Origin: JAENVT01 sp031424145 | GTDB taxonomy: Bacteria > Actinomycetota > Acidimicrobiia > Acidimicrobiales > Ilumatobacteraceae | NCBI GenBank assembly: GCA_031424145.1 | Contig: JANPGV010000217.1 | Location: 1-34,171 of the forward strand | Direction of reading: 5' to 3' | DNA: 34,171 nucleotides | Shown: positions 6,894 to 15,459 of the stretch, piece by piece | How positions within the stretch are numbered: position 1 is the stretch's first letter | Layout: the number at the start of each line of letters is the position of its first letter | Notes under the pieces: generated by a model | Told to the model about the DNA's origin: nothing | Databases searched by the model: none | The model's input: only the letters and a program-made list of their open reading frames with translations | Program-made: the position numbers and the translations under genes

Positions 6894-6924
6894 GGGCTGA
6901 TCATGCCCAACTTGAGACGCGATG

Positions 6925-6978
6925 TCAACATAATTTTTGCTTGACGCTCAACATAATCGTTCGTATTATGTTGAGCGT
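6925..6978 (+). promoter_or_regulatory. hsp20 promoter inside a 14-7-14 perfect inverted repeat, plus a third half-site
   Basis: TTGACG (6941-6946) and TATTAT (6964-6969), spaced 17 bases, form a strong promoter for hsp20. ACGCTCAACATAAT (6944-6957) and its exact reverse complement (6965-6978) flank the 7-base centre CGTTCGT, covering the spacer and -10. A third copy of the 10-base core TCAACATAAT lies at 6925-6934, 23 bases before the matching core at 6948. The geometry resembles recombinase core sites such as loxP or FRT (13-bp arms, 8-bp centre). It differs from the HspR HAIR element (CTTGAGT-N7-ACTCAAG). Confidence 0.68.
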
Positions 6979-7032
6979 TTTCCAACGCGAAAACATGAAC
7001 ATTCAACTCAGAGAGCCAAAGGAGTGTTTGAA

Positions 7033-7485
7033 GTGCTGATCCAAACCGACCCCTTCCGCGACCTCGACACGCTCTTCAGCCGCTTCGCGGGGCGCCAGAC
7101 AAACAGTGCCGGGGTGATGCCGATGGACGCCTTCCGACGCGGCAGCGACGTGTGGGTTCACATCGATCTCCCTGGTGTGAAGGCAGAGAACTTGGAAATC
7201 ACCGTTGAACGCAATGTCCTGACGGTCGCGGCGGAGCGCAACTGGCAGCGCCAAGAAGGCGACCAGCCGTACTTCGGCGAGCGATACCGCGGCAACTTCC
7301 GGCGCCAGATCCAACTCGGTGACGGGCTCGATCTGGAAAACCTCGAAGCTGATCTACACGACGGGGTTCTCACCGTGCGGATCCCAGTCGCAGAGCAGGC
7401 CAAGCCGCGCAAGGTGCAGATCAGTCAAAGCAATGCGAACAGCTCGCCTGAGGCAATCGAGACGACGACCTCGAACTCTGACTGA
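7033..7485 (+). CDS. Hsp20 small heat-shock protein
   Basis: This 150-residue small chaperone would hold unfolding proteins in the cytoplasm in an ATP-independent way. The N-terminal LIQTDPFRDLDTLFSRF is typical of actinobacterial Hsp20. The alpha-crystallin domain (about 31-125) has DVWVHIDLPGVKAENLEITV, then ERYRGNFRRQIQL and the closing DGVLTVRIPV. An IxI-like KVQI tail follows. I chose GTG 7033 because GGAG at 7021-7024 lies 8 bases upstream; GTG 7024 overlaps that site. The promoter at 6941-6969 is embedded in a perfect inverted repeat, so repression relieved by stress is likely. It is divergent from the inactive recombinase-like gene. Confidence 0.95.
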   Translation: MLIQTDPFRDLDTLFSRFAGRQTNSAGVMPMDAFRRGSDVWVHIDLPGVKAENLEITVERNVLTVAAERNWQRQEGDQPYFGERYRGNFRRQIQLGDGLDLENLEADLHDGVLTVRIPVAEQAKPRKVQISQSNANSSPEAIETTTSNSD

Positions 7486-7543
7486 CGACGCCTTCGCCCA
7501 GCCCCACGCGCCTGCCAAGCGCCGTGGACCAAGACGATCTCGG

Positions 7544-8008
7544 TCATGCCCCGCTCAATGCGCTCGGGAAGCGGGTTTCGAAGTCGAGCACGTTGGCCCA
7601 CGTGGGCGTGACGGCGATGCGCCACATCTCCATCCCGGGCGGGAACTGGTCGACCCACGCTTGGCCCCGCTCATCGCCGAAGTAGCGCTTGGCCGCAGCC
7701 GCATATTCAGGTACCACGCCATCGACGTGCGTGACGGTAGCCGTACCGCGGATTGACAACACCCGATACGGCCACTCGTTCGAATCGATCGTGATCGCGA
7801 TCGTCGCGCCGTCGTCGAGCGCGTGCAGCTTGGGCGCCCGCGGCGGCGTGCCTAGCACGATCTGCTTCCCGTCCCAATGGAACCAGATCGGTACCACCCT
7901 CGGCGTGCCGTCGGTCCACGTGTATGCCATCCGAGCCGGAATGGTCGACCCGAGCAACGACTGGGCGACCGGATCGGCAAGGCATGAAAGGTCACCGCGA
8001 TCAGACAT
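7544..8008 (-). CDS. Pyridoxamine 5'-phosphate oxidase-like (split-barrel flavin/F420) protein
   Basis: This 154-residue protein is of the PNPOx-like split-barrel type. Typical motifs are ARMAYTWTDGTPRVVPIWFH, GKQIVLGTPPRAPKLHAL and VLSIRGTATV. Proteins of this class use FMN or F420, or merely bind them; which one cannot be told from sequence alone. ATG 8008 has AAAGGGGA about 5 bases upstream. It is convergent with hsp20 (58-base gap) and divergent from the small gene at 8117. A longer frame upstream is spill-over. Confidence 0.85.
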   Translation of the reverse strand: MSDRGDLSCLADPVAQSLLGSTIPARMAYTWTDGTPRVVPIWFHWDGKQIVLGTPPRAPKLHALDDGATIAITIDSNEWPYRVLSIRGTATVTHVDGVVPEYAAAAKRYFGDERGQAWVDQFPPGMEMWRIAVTPTWANVLDFETRFPSALSGA

Positions 8009-8116
8009 TGTTTCCCCTTTCGAAAGTGCATAGCCTCGACCGTCATGGTCTTCCCAGGGCGTTCCGGGGTCAACGACTTTCTCCCGTCGAAGCCGGCTGG
8101 CGCTACGGTCGGGACT

Positions 8117-8347
8117 ATGGAACTCCACTGGGACGACTACGAGCCCACACCCGAAGAACGTGCCGAGGTCGAAGCTTGGATCGCGGCCAACGACTCGCCC
8201 GACATCGGCTCCGTCGCCATCAGTTCGGACGCAGTGTTCGTCCACGGCAACGACGAGCACATGAGCCATTCGGCGGTCCGCTCGCGCCACGATGATCTGA
8301 GCGCCGCGCTCACCCAGGCGGCTGCAGAGCTCCGCGCAGGGCTGTAG
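8117..8347 (+). CDS. Small acidic hypothetical protein
   Basis: A 76-residue acidic protein (MELHWDDYEPTPEERAEVEA start; helical C-terminus DDLSAALTQAAAELRAGL). No family is recognised, and there are no cysteines or membrane segments. There is no Shine-Dalgarno sequence, but TACGGT (8104-8109) lies 7 bases before ATG 8117, as expected for a -10 box of a leaderless transcript. The frame remains open upstream to 8045, but without a better start. A hairpin terminator begins 21 bases after the stop. Confidence 0.55.
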   Translation: MELHWDDYEPTPEERAEVEAWIAANDSPDIGSVAISSDAVFVHGNDEHMSHSAVRSRHDDLSAALTQAAAELRAGL

Positions 8348-8368
8348 ACCACCCGACGCACCGCATCA

Positions 8369-8406
8369 GAGTGTTTGACGCCCGCCCGGGTGGGCCTGAA
8401 ACACTC
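8369..8406 (+). terminator. Intrinsic terminator-like hairpin
   Basis: GAGTGTTT (8369-8376) pairs with AAACACTC (8399-8406). Inside, GCCC and GGGC strands extend the stem around a G/C-rich loop. No U-tract follows, as is usual for actinobacterial I-shaped terminators. It probably ends the transcript of the small acidic protein. The same arms recur in the hairpin at 15395-15447 beyond the giant gene. The 228 bases from here to the next start show no gene and no promoter I can assign with confidence. Confidence 0.6.
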
Positions 8407-8634
8407 GCTTGCCCTGCTCTGAGGGGTGGTATGGACCAACCCTCACCTAGTGGTCGAGGGTCGCTCTCGGTGCTGAACCATCGTCGTCATTTGGCGGAAG
8501 TGTTCAGACTGTGTCAAGAGAAACGCGCTCCGTAGTAGGTCCTTTGGCTCAATTCCCCCACGAAGCGTGGCAGCAGTTCGGTCTTCCCACCATGATCTTG
8601 ACCCGAGGGACCTAAGCGGCAAGAACGGGCGATC

Positions 8635-11600
8635 ATGCACAATTCAACGGCGGACATCAAGAAGACAAAGCGGGCGCGAAGCCGCGCACTCACGCTTGTC
8701 ATGGCAATCCTCACAGGCGTTGTCGCCGTCGGGATTCCGGCGACATCGGCGTTTGCGGCGAGCGACGTGGTCATCACCACGTACGGTCTGCGCAACACAC
8801 CACAGGCCGGTGTGACCGTCGAGGTCCACAAGTCATCGGGCGATGCCCTCGTTGCTACATGCACCACTGCGGCGTCCGGTCAGTGCTCGGTCACTGGTCT
8901 CACCAACAACACGAGTTACTACGCGCAGGAGACCGCAGCCGCCAGCCCCTACAGCGCTATCTCACAGATCTGGCTCGGTAACAGCGACGGCACCGGTGGC
9001 GTGCTGACGAACTATCGAAAGACGTTCACGATCTCGAACAACGGAACAGCGAACGTCTCCCTCTTCGCCCGCCGCGACAATCCGGTGTTCCCCGATCGCT
9101 GCGGCCTGAAGGTCGCACTCGTCATCGACACCTCAGGCTCTACTTCAGGGTCACAGCCGGCGTACAAGTCCGCGGCGAAGGGCTTCGTCGACGCACTCGC
9201 CGGCACACCGTCGAAGGTCGGCGTGTGGAGCTTCGCCACGACCGCGGCCAACGAGATCGGCCTCACCGCCGTCAGCAACAGCGCAGTGATCAAGACGGCG
9301 ATCGACAACATCCCCGCCTCGAGCGGCTCGACCAATTGGGACGATGGCATCTACCAAGTGAATGCGGTCGGCGCCGACGTGGTCGTTGTGATCACCGATG
9401 GCAACCCGACGGCCAACTCGCAAGTCGCTCCGCTGTCGGGCAGCAATGGCTCGCTAGTCGAGACGGCCGACGTCGAGGGTGGCGTCTGGGCGGCCAACTC
9501 GGTCAAGAACAACGGCGCGAAGATCGTGGTCCTCGGAATCGGATCCGGCTTCAGCGACGCGACCAACATCAAGTTGATCTCCGGCCCGACGGTCAACGAC
9601 GACTACTACCTGGCCGCCAACGTCAGCGGCTTGAACGCGCTTCTCAGCGATCTGGCCAAGAAGACGTGCGGCGGCACCGTGACAGTGCAGAAGCAACTGC
9701 AGAGCACGACCAACGGCCCGTTCGTCAACACCGCGGGATGGAACTACGTCCCGGCGATCTCGAGCGGCGGCGGCTCCATCGTTGCCAACCCTGCCTCCGG
9801 GAACACGGTTGCGCCGGACGGTCTGGTGAACTTCGACTTCAACGGCGGCACGTGGCCGAAGACGGTCACAGTCACCGAGACCCTCCTCAGCAGCCAGTAT
9901 GCCCTCCTGGCGCAGAGTGGCAAGAACGCTGTTTGCGCCGCTGACGGTTCTCCGCTGACGGTCACCAACTCAGGGGCGTTGGGCGTGTCGTTCACGCTGA
10001 ACCAACTGTCGATCGTCAACTGCGTCTTCAAGAACGTCAAGAAGGGCACCATCAACATCAAGAAGGCGACGACCGGCGCGACCGGCACGTTCAACTTCAC
10101 AGGAACCGGTCTCACCGGCGGCGCCGGCAGCATCACCACGACGACGAACGCCGGGGTCGCATCGGGGAGCACGTTGAGCCAAGACGTGCTCAGCGGGACG
10201 TATGCCGTCGCTGAGACGGCTGTCGCAGGTTGGGACACCACGTCCTCCTGCGATGACGGCTCACCCGTCACAGCCATCGCCGTCGGCGTCGGGGAAGTCG
10301 TGACGTGCACGTTCAGCAACGTCAAGAAGAGCACGATCATCATCCAGAAGGCGACCTCCGGCGGGACCGGGACGTTCACCTTCACGGGAACCGGTGTCAT
10401 CGGCGGAACCGGCAGCATCACCACGACGACAACCAACGGCCAGCCGTCGGGCACGCCGCTCACTACCACCCTCGTGCCCGGAACCTACGCCGTTGCAGAG
10501 ACGCCAGTGACAGGTTGGAACACCACGTCGACATGCAGCGACGGATCACCCATCGGAGCAATTGCGGTGTCGGCCGGCGAAACGGTGACCTGCACGTTCA
10601 CCAACGTCAAGCAAGGCACCGTCATCATCAAGAAGGCCACCACCGGTACCACCGGCACGTTCGCCTTCACGGGCACTGGTGTCACGGGCGGAGCCGGCTC
10701 GATCACCACGACGACCTCGGACGGCAGCGCCTCCGGCAACGAGCTCACCAAGGCAGTCGTGCCCGGCACCTACGCCGTGGCCGAGACAGCGGTCGCCGGG
10801 TGGGACACCACAACAACCTGCAGCAACGGCTCGGCCGTCACTGCCATCGTCGTCCAGGCCGGGGAGACCGTCACATGCACGTTCTTCAACGTGAAGCAGG
10901 GTGGCATCATCGTCAAGAAGGCCACCGCCGGCGACGTCGGCACGTTCAACTTCACTGGCGCGGTGCCTGGCTCGATCACGACGACCAGCGCCAACGGCCA
11001 GCCCTCGGGCCCCGTTCTTTCCACCAACCTTGCACCCGGCGTCTACTCGGTCGCTGAAACCGCCGTGCCCGGATGGGACACCACGTCATCCTGCAGCAAC
11101 AACTCACCCGTCACAGCGGTGACGGTTGCGGCCAACGAGACGGTCACGTGCACGTTCGTCAACACCAAGCGCGGCGCCATCGTCGTGAAGAAGGCAACGG
11201 TCGGCGATGTCGGCACGTTCACCTTCAGCGGCGCGGTTGCCGGGTCCATCACGACGACGACCTCGAATGGTGTGGTCTCCGGTGGCCCGCTGTCATCGGT
11301 GGTTGTACCCGGCACTTATGCGGTTGCCGAGACGCCCGTCGCCGGCTGGGACACGACATCTTCATGTGACAATGGTTCGCCTGTCGGTGCGATCGTCGTC
11401 GCACCAGGCCAGACCGTGACGTGTACGTTCGTCAACACCAAGCGCGGCTCGATCATCGTGCGCAAGGCCACGGTCGGCACAACCGGAACGTTCACCTTCG
11501 CCGGCGCGGTCAGTGGTTCGCTCACGACCACGACCTCGGATGGTGTTGCCTCCGGTGGCCAGCTGTCGTCGATCGTCGTGCCCGGCACCTACGCCGTCAC

Positions 11601-14600
11601 CGAGCCGCCCGTCGACGGCTGGGACACCACGTCCTCCTGTGACAACGGCTCGCCGACAGGCGCGATCGTCGTTGCTCCCGGGCAAACGGTCACCTGCACG
11701 TTCGTCAACACCAAGCGCGGCACGATCGTGGTGCGCAAGGCCACGTCGGGCACCACCGGCACTTTCGCCTTCAGCGGCACGGTGGCCGGCAGCATCACGA
11801 CCATCACCAGCGATGGCGTCGCATCCGGCAACACACTCTCCGCTGTTGCCGCTCCCGGCGCCAACTACTCGGTCGCCGAGACCGTCTCCGCCGGGTGGGA
11901 TCTCTCATCGGCCGTCTGCTCCGACGGCTCGCCGGTCACCAAGATCGACGTGTCGGCCAACGAGACGGTGACGTGCACGTTCACCAACGTCAAGCGCGGC
12001 TCGATCACAATCGTCAAAGTTGCCAACCCGCAACTCGCCGATGACTTCTCGTTCGTGTCGCAGGCGCTCGGCAACTTCACACTCGACGACGACGGCAACA
12101 ACGCCAACTCGCTCTCGAACACTGCGGTGTTCGCCAACCGTCAGCCCGGCACCTACACCGTGCAGGAACTGGCGACAGCAGGTTGGACGCTGGGCAGCAT
12201 CGTCTGTTCGGATGCCAACTCGACCTCGGTCGGGGCGACGGCAACGATCGTGCTCGACCCTGCTGAGGACGTCGTCTGCACCTTCACAAACAACGCTGTC
12301 CCGGCGAGCATCGTCGTCAACAAGAGCACGCTCGGCGGTGACGGCACGTTCGGGTTCACCCTCGACGGCGTCGTCGACATCGCCCTCCCCGTGACGACAA
12401 CGAACGGCTCCGGCTCGACCGGTCCGGTCGCCCTCGTGCCCGGAACTTCGTTCACCATCAGTGAGGACAACCCCGGCTCCGCATGGATCGCCGGCTTGCT
12501 GAGCTGCACCGTGTTGCACGCCGGCGCTCAGGCCGCCGTCGCCGAGCCGTTGAACTTCTCTGTGCGTCCCGGCGACGCCATCACGTGCTCGATCACCAAC
12601 ACCAAGAAGGGCACGGTCATCATCGTCAAGAACGTTGCCGGCGCCAATGGCACGTTCGACTTCAGCGGTACCTTCACCACCCCTTCGGCGTTCAACATCA
12701 CCACCACCGGCGGCGTTCAGGGTGGGACGGGTTCGCAGACCTTCGACAACGTGTCGGCAGGTACGTACACCGTCGACGAGCTGAACCTTCCTGCCAACTA
12801 CGACGGCACGTTGTCCTGCGTCGACTCGAGCCCGAACGGCGCTGTCTCGACGGTTGCCGGGCTCACCGGCACGATCCGGCTCGATCCGGGCGACACCGTC
12901 ACCTGCACGTACACGAACACCGAGCGGGGCACGATCGTCATCGACAAGGTCACCCAGCCTTCGGGCGATCCGGCGCAATTCGGGTTCACGTTGTCGGGCT
13001 CGCCTGACTTCACCCTCGCCGATCAGACGGCGGCACACGCCGTTGGCTCGTTGGTGCCGAACATGCAGTACACGCTGGCAGAGCTCGCCCAGGCGGGCTG
13101 GGACTTCACCGGCCTGTCGTGCGTCTCGAGCAACAAGGCCAGCGCGATCAACACGACTGGAGCCACAGCGTCCATCACGCTCGGCGCCGGCGACACCGTC
13201 ACCTGCACCTACCAGAACAGCAAGCTCGGAGCAGTCACGGTCGACAAGGTCTTGACGTCGGGACCGACGCATGTCGTGGGCAACAGCTACTCGGTGTCAT
13301 ACGACCTCATCGTCAACAGTGCCAGCTTCGTGCCGGAGTCGTTCGACCTGGTTGATGCCCTCGACTTCGGAAGCGGCACCACCAACATCGTTGCGAATGC
13401 AACGATGCCGCCCGGGATCACCGCGGTCGCCGGATGGACCGGCCTCGACACGCACACGACGCTCGTTCAAGGCGGCACGATCGCCGCTGGAGCAACGTTG
13501 ACCTTCGCCGTAACCGTCACCTTCGATGTCGCCGGTGATATGACCGCAGCGGCACGCGATTGCCTTCCACCGACCGGAACCGGCACACTCAACACTGCAT
13601 CGGTCACGGTCCGCGGAAACACTTCAACGGATACCGCCTGCGGTGAGATCCCGAACCCCAACGTGACGATCACGAAGACCGTCTCGTCGGAGCCGGTTCG
13701 CGGCGTCAACGGCGTGTGGACCATCGGGTACGACCTCACGGTCACCAATGCCTCGGCGGCCGGCCCCGGTTTCTACGTTCTCGATGACGCCCTGCAGTTC
13801 GGCGGCGGCGTCACCATTCAAACGGTGCAGGCTTCGGCGGTCACGGCCGGTCTCACCGTCAACCCCTCGTTCGACGGTGTCGTGGATCAGCACGTTGCCA
13901 GCAATTCGATCGAGCCCGGTGGGTCGCACGTCTATCGCGTGACCGTCACCGCCACAGTTGCGGTAGGGGCGCCCGGTTCGGGCGACTGCGACCCCTCGAC
14001 CAGTGGCCCGGGCAGTGGATTCCTCAACTCGGCCCAGATCACGGTCCAGGGTTCGACGGTCGGCAGCCTGGTCTGCCGTCCGTTCAGCACGCTGACCCTC
14101 GTCAAGAATCTGATCAACGATGCGGGCGGCAATGCCACCCTCGGTCAGTTCATCCTGTCGGCGACGGCGGGCGGATCGGCGATCATCAGCGGTCCTGACC
14201 CGGATGCAGCACTCAACAGCGGCATCGGGGCTGCGGTACCTGCTGGCAACTACACACTCTCCGAAACCACCATCGCGGGCTACGCAGCTTCGAACTGGAG
14301 CTGCACTGGCGGTTCGGTCAACGGAGCGGTTGTCACCGTCACCGACGGGGCCGACGTGATGTGCGTCGTCACCAACGACGACCGACCGGTCGACCTGCAG
14401 CTCACCAAGACCGACGGCGGCGCATCCGCGGTCGCCGGTGGCGGATCGTTCGACTACACCCTGACCATCGACAACGTTGGCACACGAGATGCTGACCTCG
14501 GCGAGGCGGTGGTTGTCACCGATCAACTCCCGGCGGGCATGACATTCGTCGCCTTCCCCACCAACTGTTCGGTTGCCGGACAGACGCTGACCTGCACCCT

Positions 14601-15390
14601 CGATCCTGCCGACCTGCAGGTTGTCGACCCGGCCATCGTCATCACCATCAGCGTGAGGCTGGCGGCTGACGCACCCTCGGGCATCTACACCAACAAGGCG
14701 TTCGTCACGACTAGCGACGATGCTGCGTGCTTCGGCGCCGGCTGCGTACCTCCCTGCACCACCGAGCAGGGTGGCTCAGCCGCCAACAACACCGACTGCG
14801 AAGACACGCCGGCGACTCGTGAAGCCACCATCTCGGTGAGCAAGACCGACTCGGTCAGTGCGCCGATCCAACTCGGCGATTCGTACAGCTACCAGATTGT
14901 CGTCACCAACAACGGACCCTCGACTGTCACACGGGTGGTCCTGTCCGATGACCTGCCCGGCGGTCTCACACTGGTCAGCGCCAGTGGGACCGATTGGACG
15001 TGCAACAACCTGGCTGCGCTGAGGTGCACGTGGTCGGGGACACTCGCCCCAGGGGCGTCCACATCGATCCTCACGGTCGGGGTCAGGTTGAGCACGACCT
15101 TCATTGGATCACTGGTCGTCAACACTGCAGTCGCCGAGGCCCTCGTCGACGACAAGGGCACCGTCAACGTCGACGATGATGTCACCACGACCGCCAACGA
15201 TTCCGAGCAGACCCCGGTCGCTCCCATCGTGGCTTCGGAGCCTCCGGCCATGCCCCTCGCCCCGCCCGACGTGGTGGCGCAGCTTCCCGCAACCGGGTCG
15301 GACTCGACGAGGTCTCTCAACATTGCAGCGATCCTGTTGACCGTCGGTGTGGTCCTTGTTCAGATCGTTCGCCGGCGTCGCCCCGCTTGA
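8635..15390 (+). CDS. Giant LPxTG-anchored surface protein: VWA domain, CnaB-like repeats, DUF11-like domains
   Basis: This 2251-residue cell-wall protein has a signal peptide (about 1-41, basic n-region, cleavage near SAFA-AS). A short CnaB-like segment precedes a von Willebrand A domain (about 155-345) with the MIDAS motif VIDTSGSTSGS (Asp165) and the later VVVVITDGNPT. From residue 470, seven close CnaB/prealbumin-like repeats of 91-95 residues are followed by about four diverged ones. Then come two 'YDLIV/YDLTV' domains, one more CnaB-like unit and two DUF11-like domains (SYQIVVTNNGPSTVTRVVLS). The end is a sorting signal: LPATG (2217-2221), a hydrophobic helix and RRRRPA. A sortase would link it to peptidoglycan, but none is in the window. 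A role as adhesin or stalk is inferred. Confidence 0.95.
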   Translation: MHNSTADIKKTKRARSRALTLVMAILTGVVAVGIPATSAFAASDVVITTYGLRNTPQAGVTVEVHKSSGDALVATCTTAASGQCSVTGLTNNTSYYAQETAAASPYSAISQIWLGNSDGTGGVLTNYRKTFTISNNGTANVSLFARRDNPVFPDRCGLKVALVIDTSGSTSGSQPAYKSAAKGFVDALAGTPSKVGVWSFATTAANEIGLTAVSNSAVIKTAIDNIPASSGSTNWDDGIYQVNAVGADVVVVITDGNPTANSQVAPLSGSNGSLVETADVEGGVWAANSVKNNGAKIVVLGIGSGFSDATNIKLISGPTVNDDYYLAANVSGLNALLSDLAKKTCGGTVTVQKQLQSTTNGPFVNTAGWNYVPAISSGGGSIVANPASGNTVAPDGLVNFDFNGGTWPKTVTVTETLLSSQYALLAQSGKNAVCAADGSPLTVTNSGALGVSFTLNQLSIVNCVFKNVKKGTINIKKATTGATGTFNFTGTGLTGGAGSITTTTNAGVASGSTLSQDVLSGTYAVAETAVAGWDTTSSCDDGSPVTAIAVGVGEVVTCTFSNVKKSTIIIQKATSGGTGTFTFTGTGVIGGTGSITTTTTNGQPSGTPLTTTLVPGTYAVAETPVTGWNTTSTCSDGSPIGAIAVSAGETVTCTFTNVKQGTVIIKKATTGTTGTFAFTGTGVTGGAGSITTTTSDGSASGNELTKAVVPGTYAVAETAVAGWDTTTTCSNGSAVTAIVVQAGETVTCTFFNVKQGGIIVKKATAGDVGTFNFTGAVPGSITTTSANGQPSGPVLSTNLAPGVYSVAETAVPGWDTTSSCSNNSPVTAVTVAANETVTCTFVNTKRGAIVVKKATVGDVGTFTFSGAVAGSITTTTSNGVVSGGPLSSVVVPGTYAVAETPVAGWDTTSSCDNGSPVGAIVVAPGQTVTCTFVNTKRGSIIVRKATVGTTGTFTFAGAVSGSLTTTTSDGVASGGQLSSIVVPGTYAVTEPPVDGWDTTSSCDNGSPTGAIVVAPGQTVTCTFVNTKRGTIVVRKATSGTTGTFAFSGTVAGSITTITSDGVASGNTLSAVAAPGANYSVAETVSAGWDLSSAVCSDGSPVTKIDVSANETVTCTFTNVKRGSITIVKVANPQLADDFSFVSQALGNFTLDDDGNNANSLSNTAVFANRQPGTYTVQELATAGWTLGSIVCSDANSTSVGATATIVLDPAEDVVCTFTNNAVPASIVVNKSTLGGDGTFGFTLDGVVDIALPVTTTNGSGSTGPVALVPGTSFTISEDNPGSAWIAGLLSCTVLHAGAQAAVAEPLNFSVRPGDAITCSITNTKKGTVIIVKNVAGANGTFDFSGTFTTPSAFNITTTGGVQGGTGSQTFDNVSAGTYTVDELNLPANYDGTLSCVDSSPNGAVSTVAGLTGTIRLDPGDTVTCTYTNTERGTIVIDKVTQPSGDPAQFGFTLSGSPDFTLADQTAAHAVGSLVPNMQYTLAELAQAGWDFTGLSCVSSNKASAINTTGATASITLGAGDTVTCTYQNSKLGAVTVDKVLTSGPTHVVGNSYSVSYDLIVNSASFVPESFDLVDALDFGSGTTNIVANATMPPGITAVAGWTGLDTHTTLVQGGTIAAGATLTFAVTVTFDVAGDMTAAARDCLPPTGTGTLNTASVTVRGNTSTDTACGEIPNPNVTITKTVSSEPVRGVNGVWTIGYDLTVTNASAAGPGFYVLDDALQFGGGVTIQTVQASAVTAGLTVNPSFDGVVDQHVASNSIEPGGSHVYRVTVTATVAVGAPGSGDCDPSTSGPGSGFLNSAQITVQGSTVGSLVCRPFSTLTLVKNLINDAGGNATLGQFILSATAGGSAIISGPDPDAALNSGIGAAVPAGNYTLSETTIAGYAASNWSCTGGSVNGAVVTVTDGADVMCVVTNDDRPVDLQLTKTDGGASAVAGGGSFDYTLTIDNVGTRDADLGEAVVVTDQLPAGMTFVAFPTNCSVAGQTLTCTLDPADLQVVDPAIVITISVRLAADAPSGIYTNKAFVTTSDDAACFGAGCVPPCTTEQGGSAANNTDCEDTPATREATISVSKTDSVSAPIQLGDSYSYQIVVTNNGPSTVTRVVLSDDLPGGLTLVSASGTDWTCNNLAALRCTWSGTLAPGASTSILTVGVRLSTTFIGSLVVNTAVAEALVDDKGTVNVDDDVTTTANDSEQTPVAPIVASEPPAMPLAPPDVVAQLPATGSDSTRSLNIAAILLTVGVVLVQIVRRRRPA
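10042..11994 (+). repeat. Seven tandem CnaB-like coding repeats (285/285/285/273/273/273/279 bp)
   Basis: Repeat units start at 10042, 10327, 10612, 10897, 11170, 11443 and 11716. The first three contain a GTGxxGGxGS loop; units four to six share a shortened loop (GAVxGS), making them 4 residues shorter. Each unit keeps a Lys near its start (IxKKAT or VRKAT), an E-box-like YAVAET, an Asn at the end (TNVK or VNTK) and two Cys (TSSC and VTCTF, with small changes). Lys, Glu and Asn match the layout of intramolecular isopeptide bonds in CnaB domains. More diverged units continue to about 13224. Confidence 0.9.
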
Positions 15391-15394
15391 CAAG

Positions 15395-15447
15395 TTTGAG
15401 TGGAGTGTTTCAAAGCGCTCGGGCGGGCTCGAAACACTCCACTCAAA
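15395..15447. terminator. Bidirectional hairpin terminator after the giant surface protein
   Basis: A perfect 17-bp stem (15395-15411 with 15431-15447) closes a 19-base G/C-rich loop, starting 5 bases after the stop codon. It lies between convergent genes ending at 15390 and 15460, so it can serve both. The inner arms GAGTGTTT/AAACACTC are the same as those of the hairpin at 8369-8406. Confidence 0.85.
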
Positions 15448-15459
15448 TACCTTGAATCT

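Noticed and set aside
6941..6978. Inverted repeat considered as an HspR HAIR element or a plain terminator
   Set aside because: Its sequence and half-site orientation differ from HAIR, and it overlaps a promoter between divergent genes with an A/T-rich arm, so termination is unlikely.
7486..7543. Imperfect GC-rich stem between the hsp20 and PNPOx-like genes considered as a terminator
   Set aside because: The arms pair only with a bulge and there is no supporting tail.
10042..11994. Regular repeats considered as a CRISPR array
   Set aside because: Units are about 280 bp, contiguous, in frame and translated; there are no short repeats with unique spacers and no cas genes.
11905..13272. A 455-residue open frame on the minus strand inside the giant surface gene, with several similar ones of 80-300 residues
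   Set aside because: They mirror the codon bias of the repeats on the other strand, repeat with the same period, are Arg/Val-rich and have no start signals.
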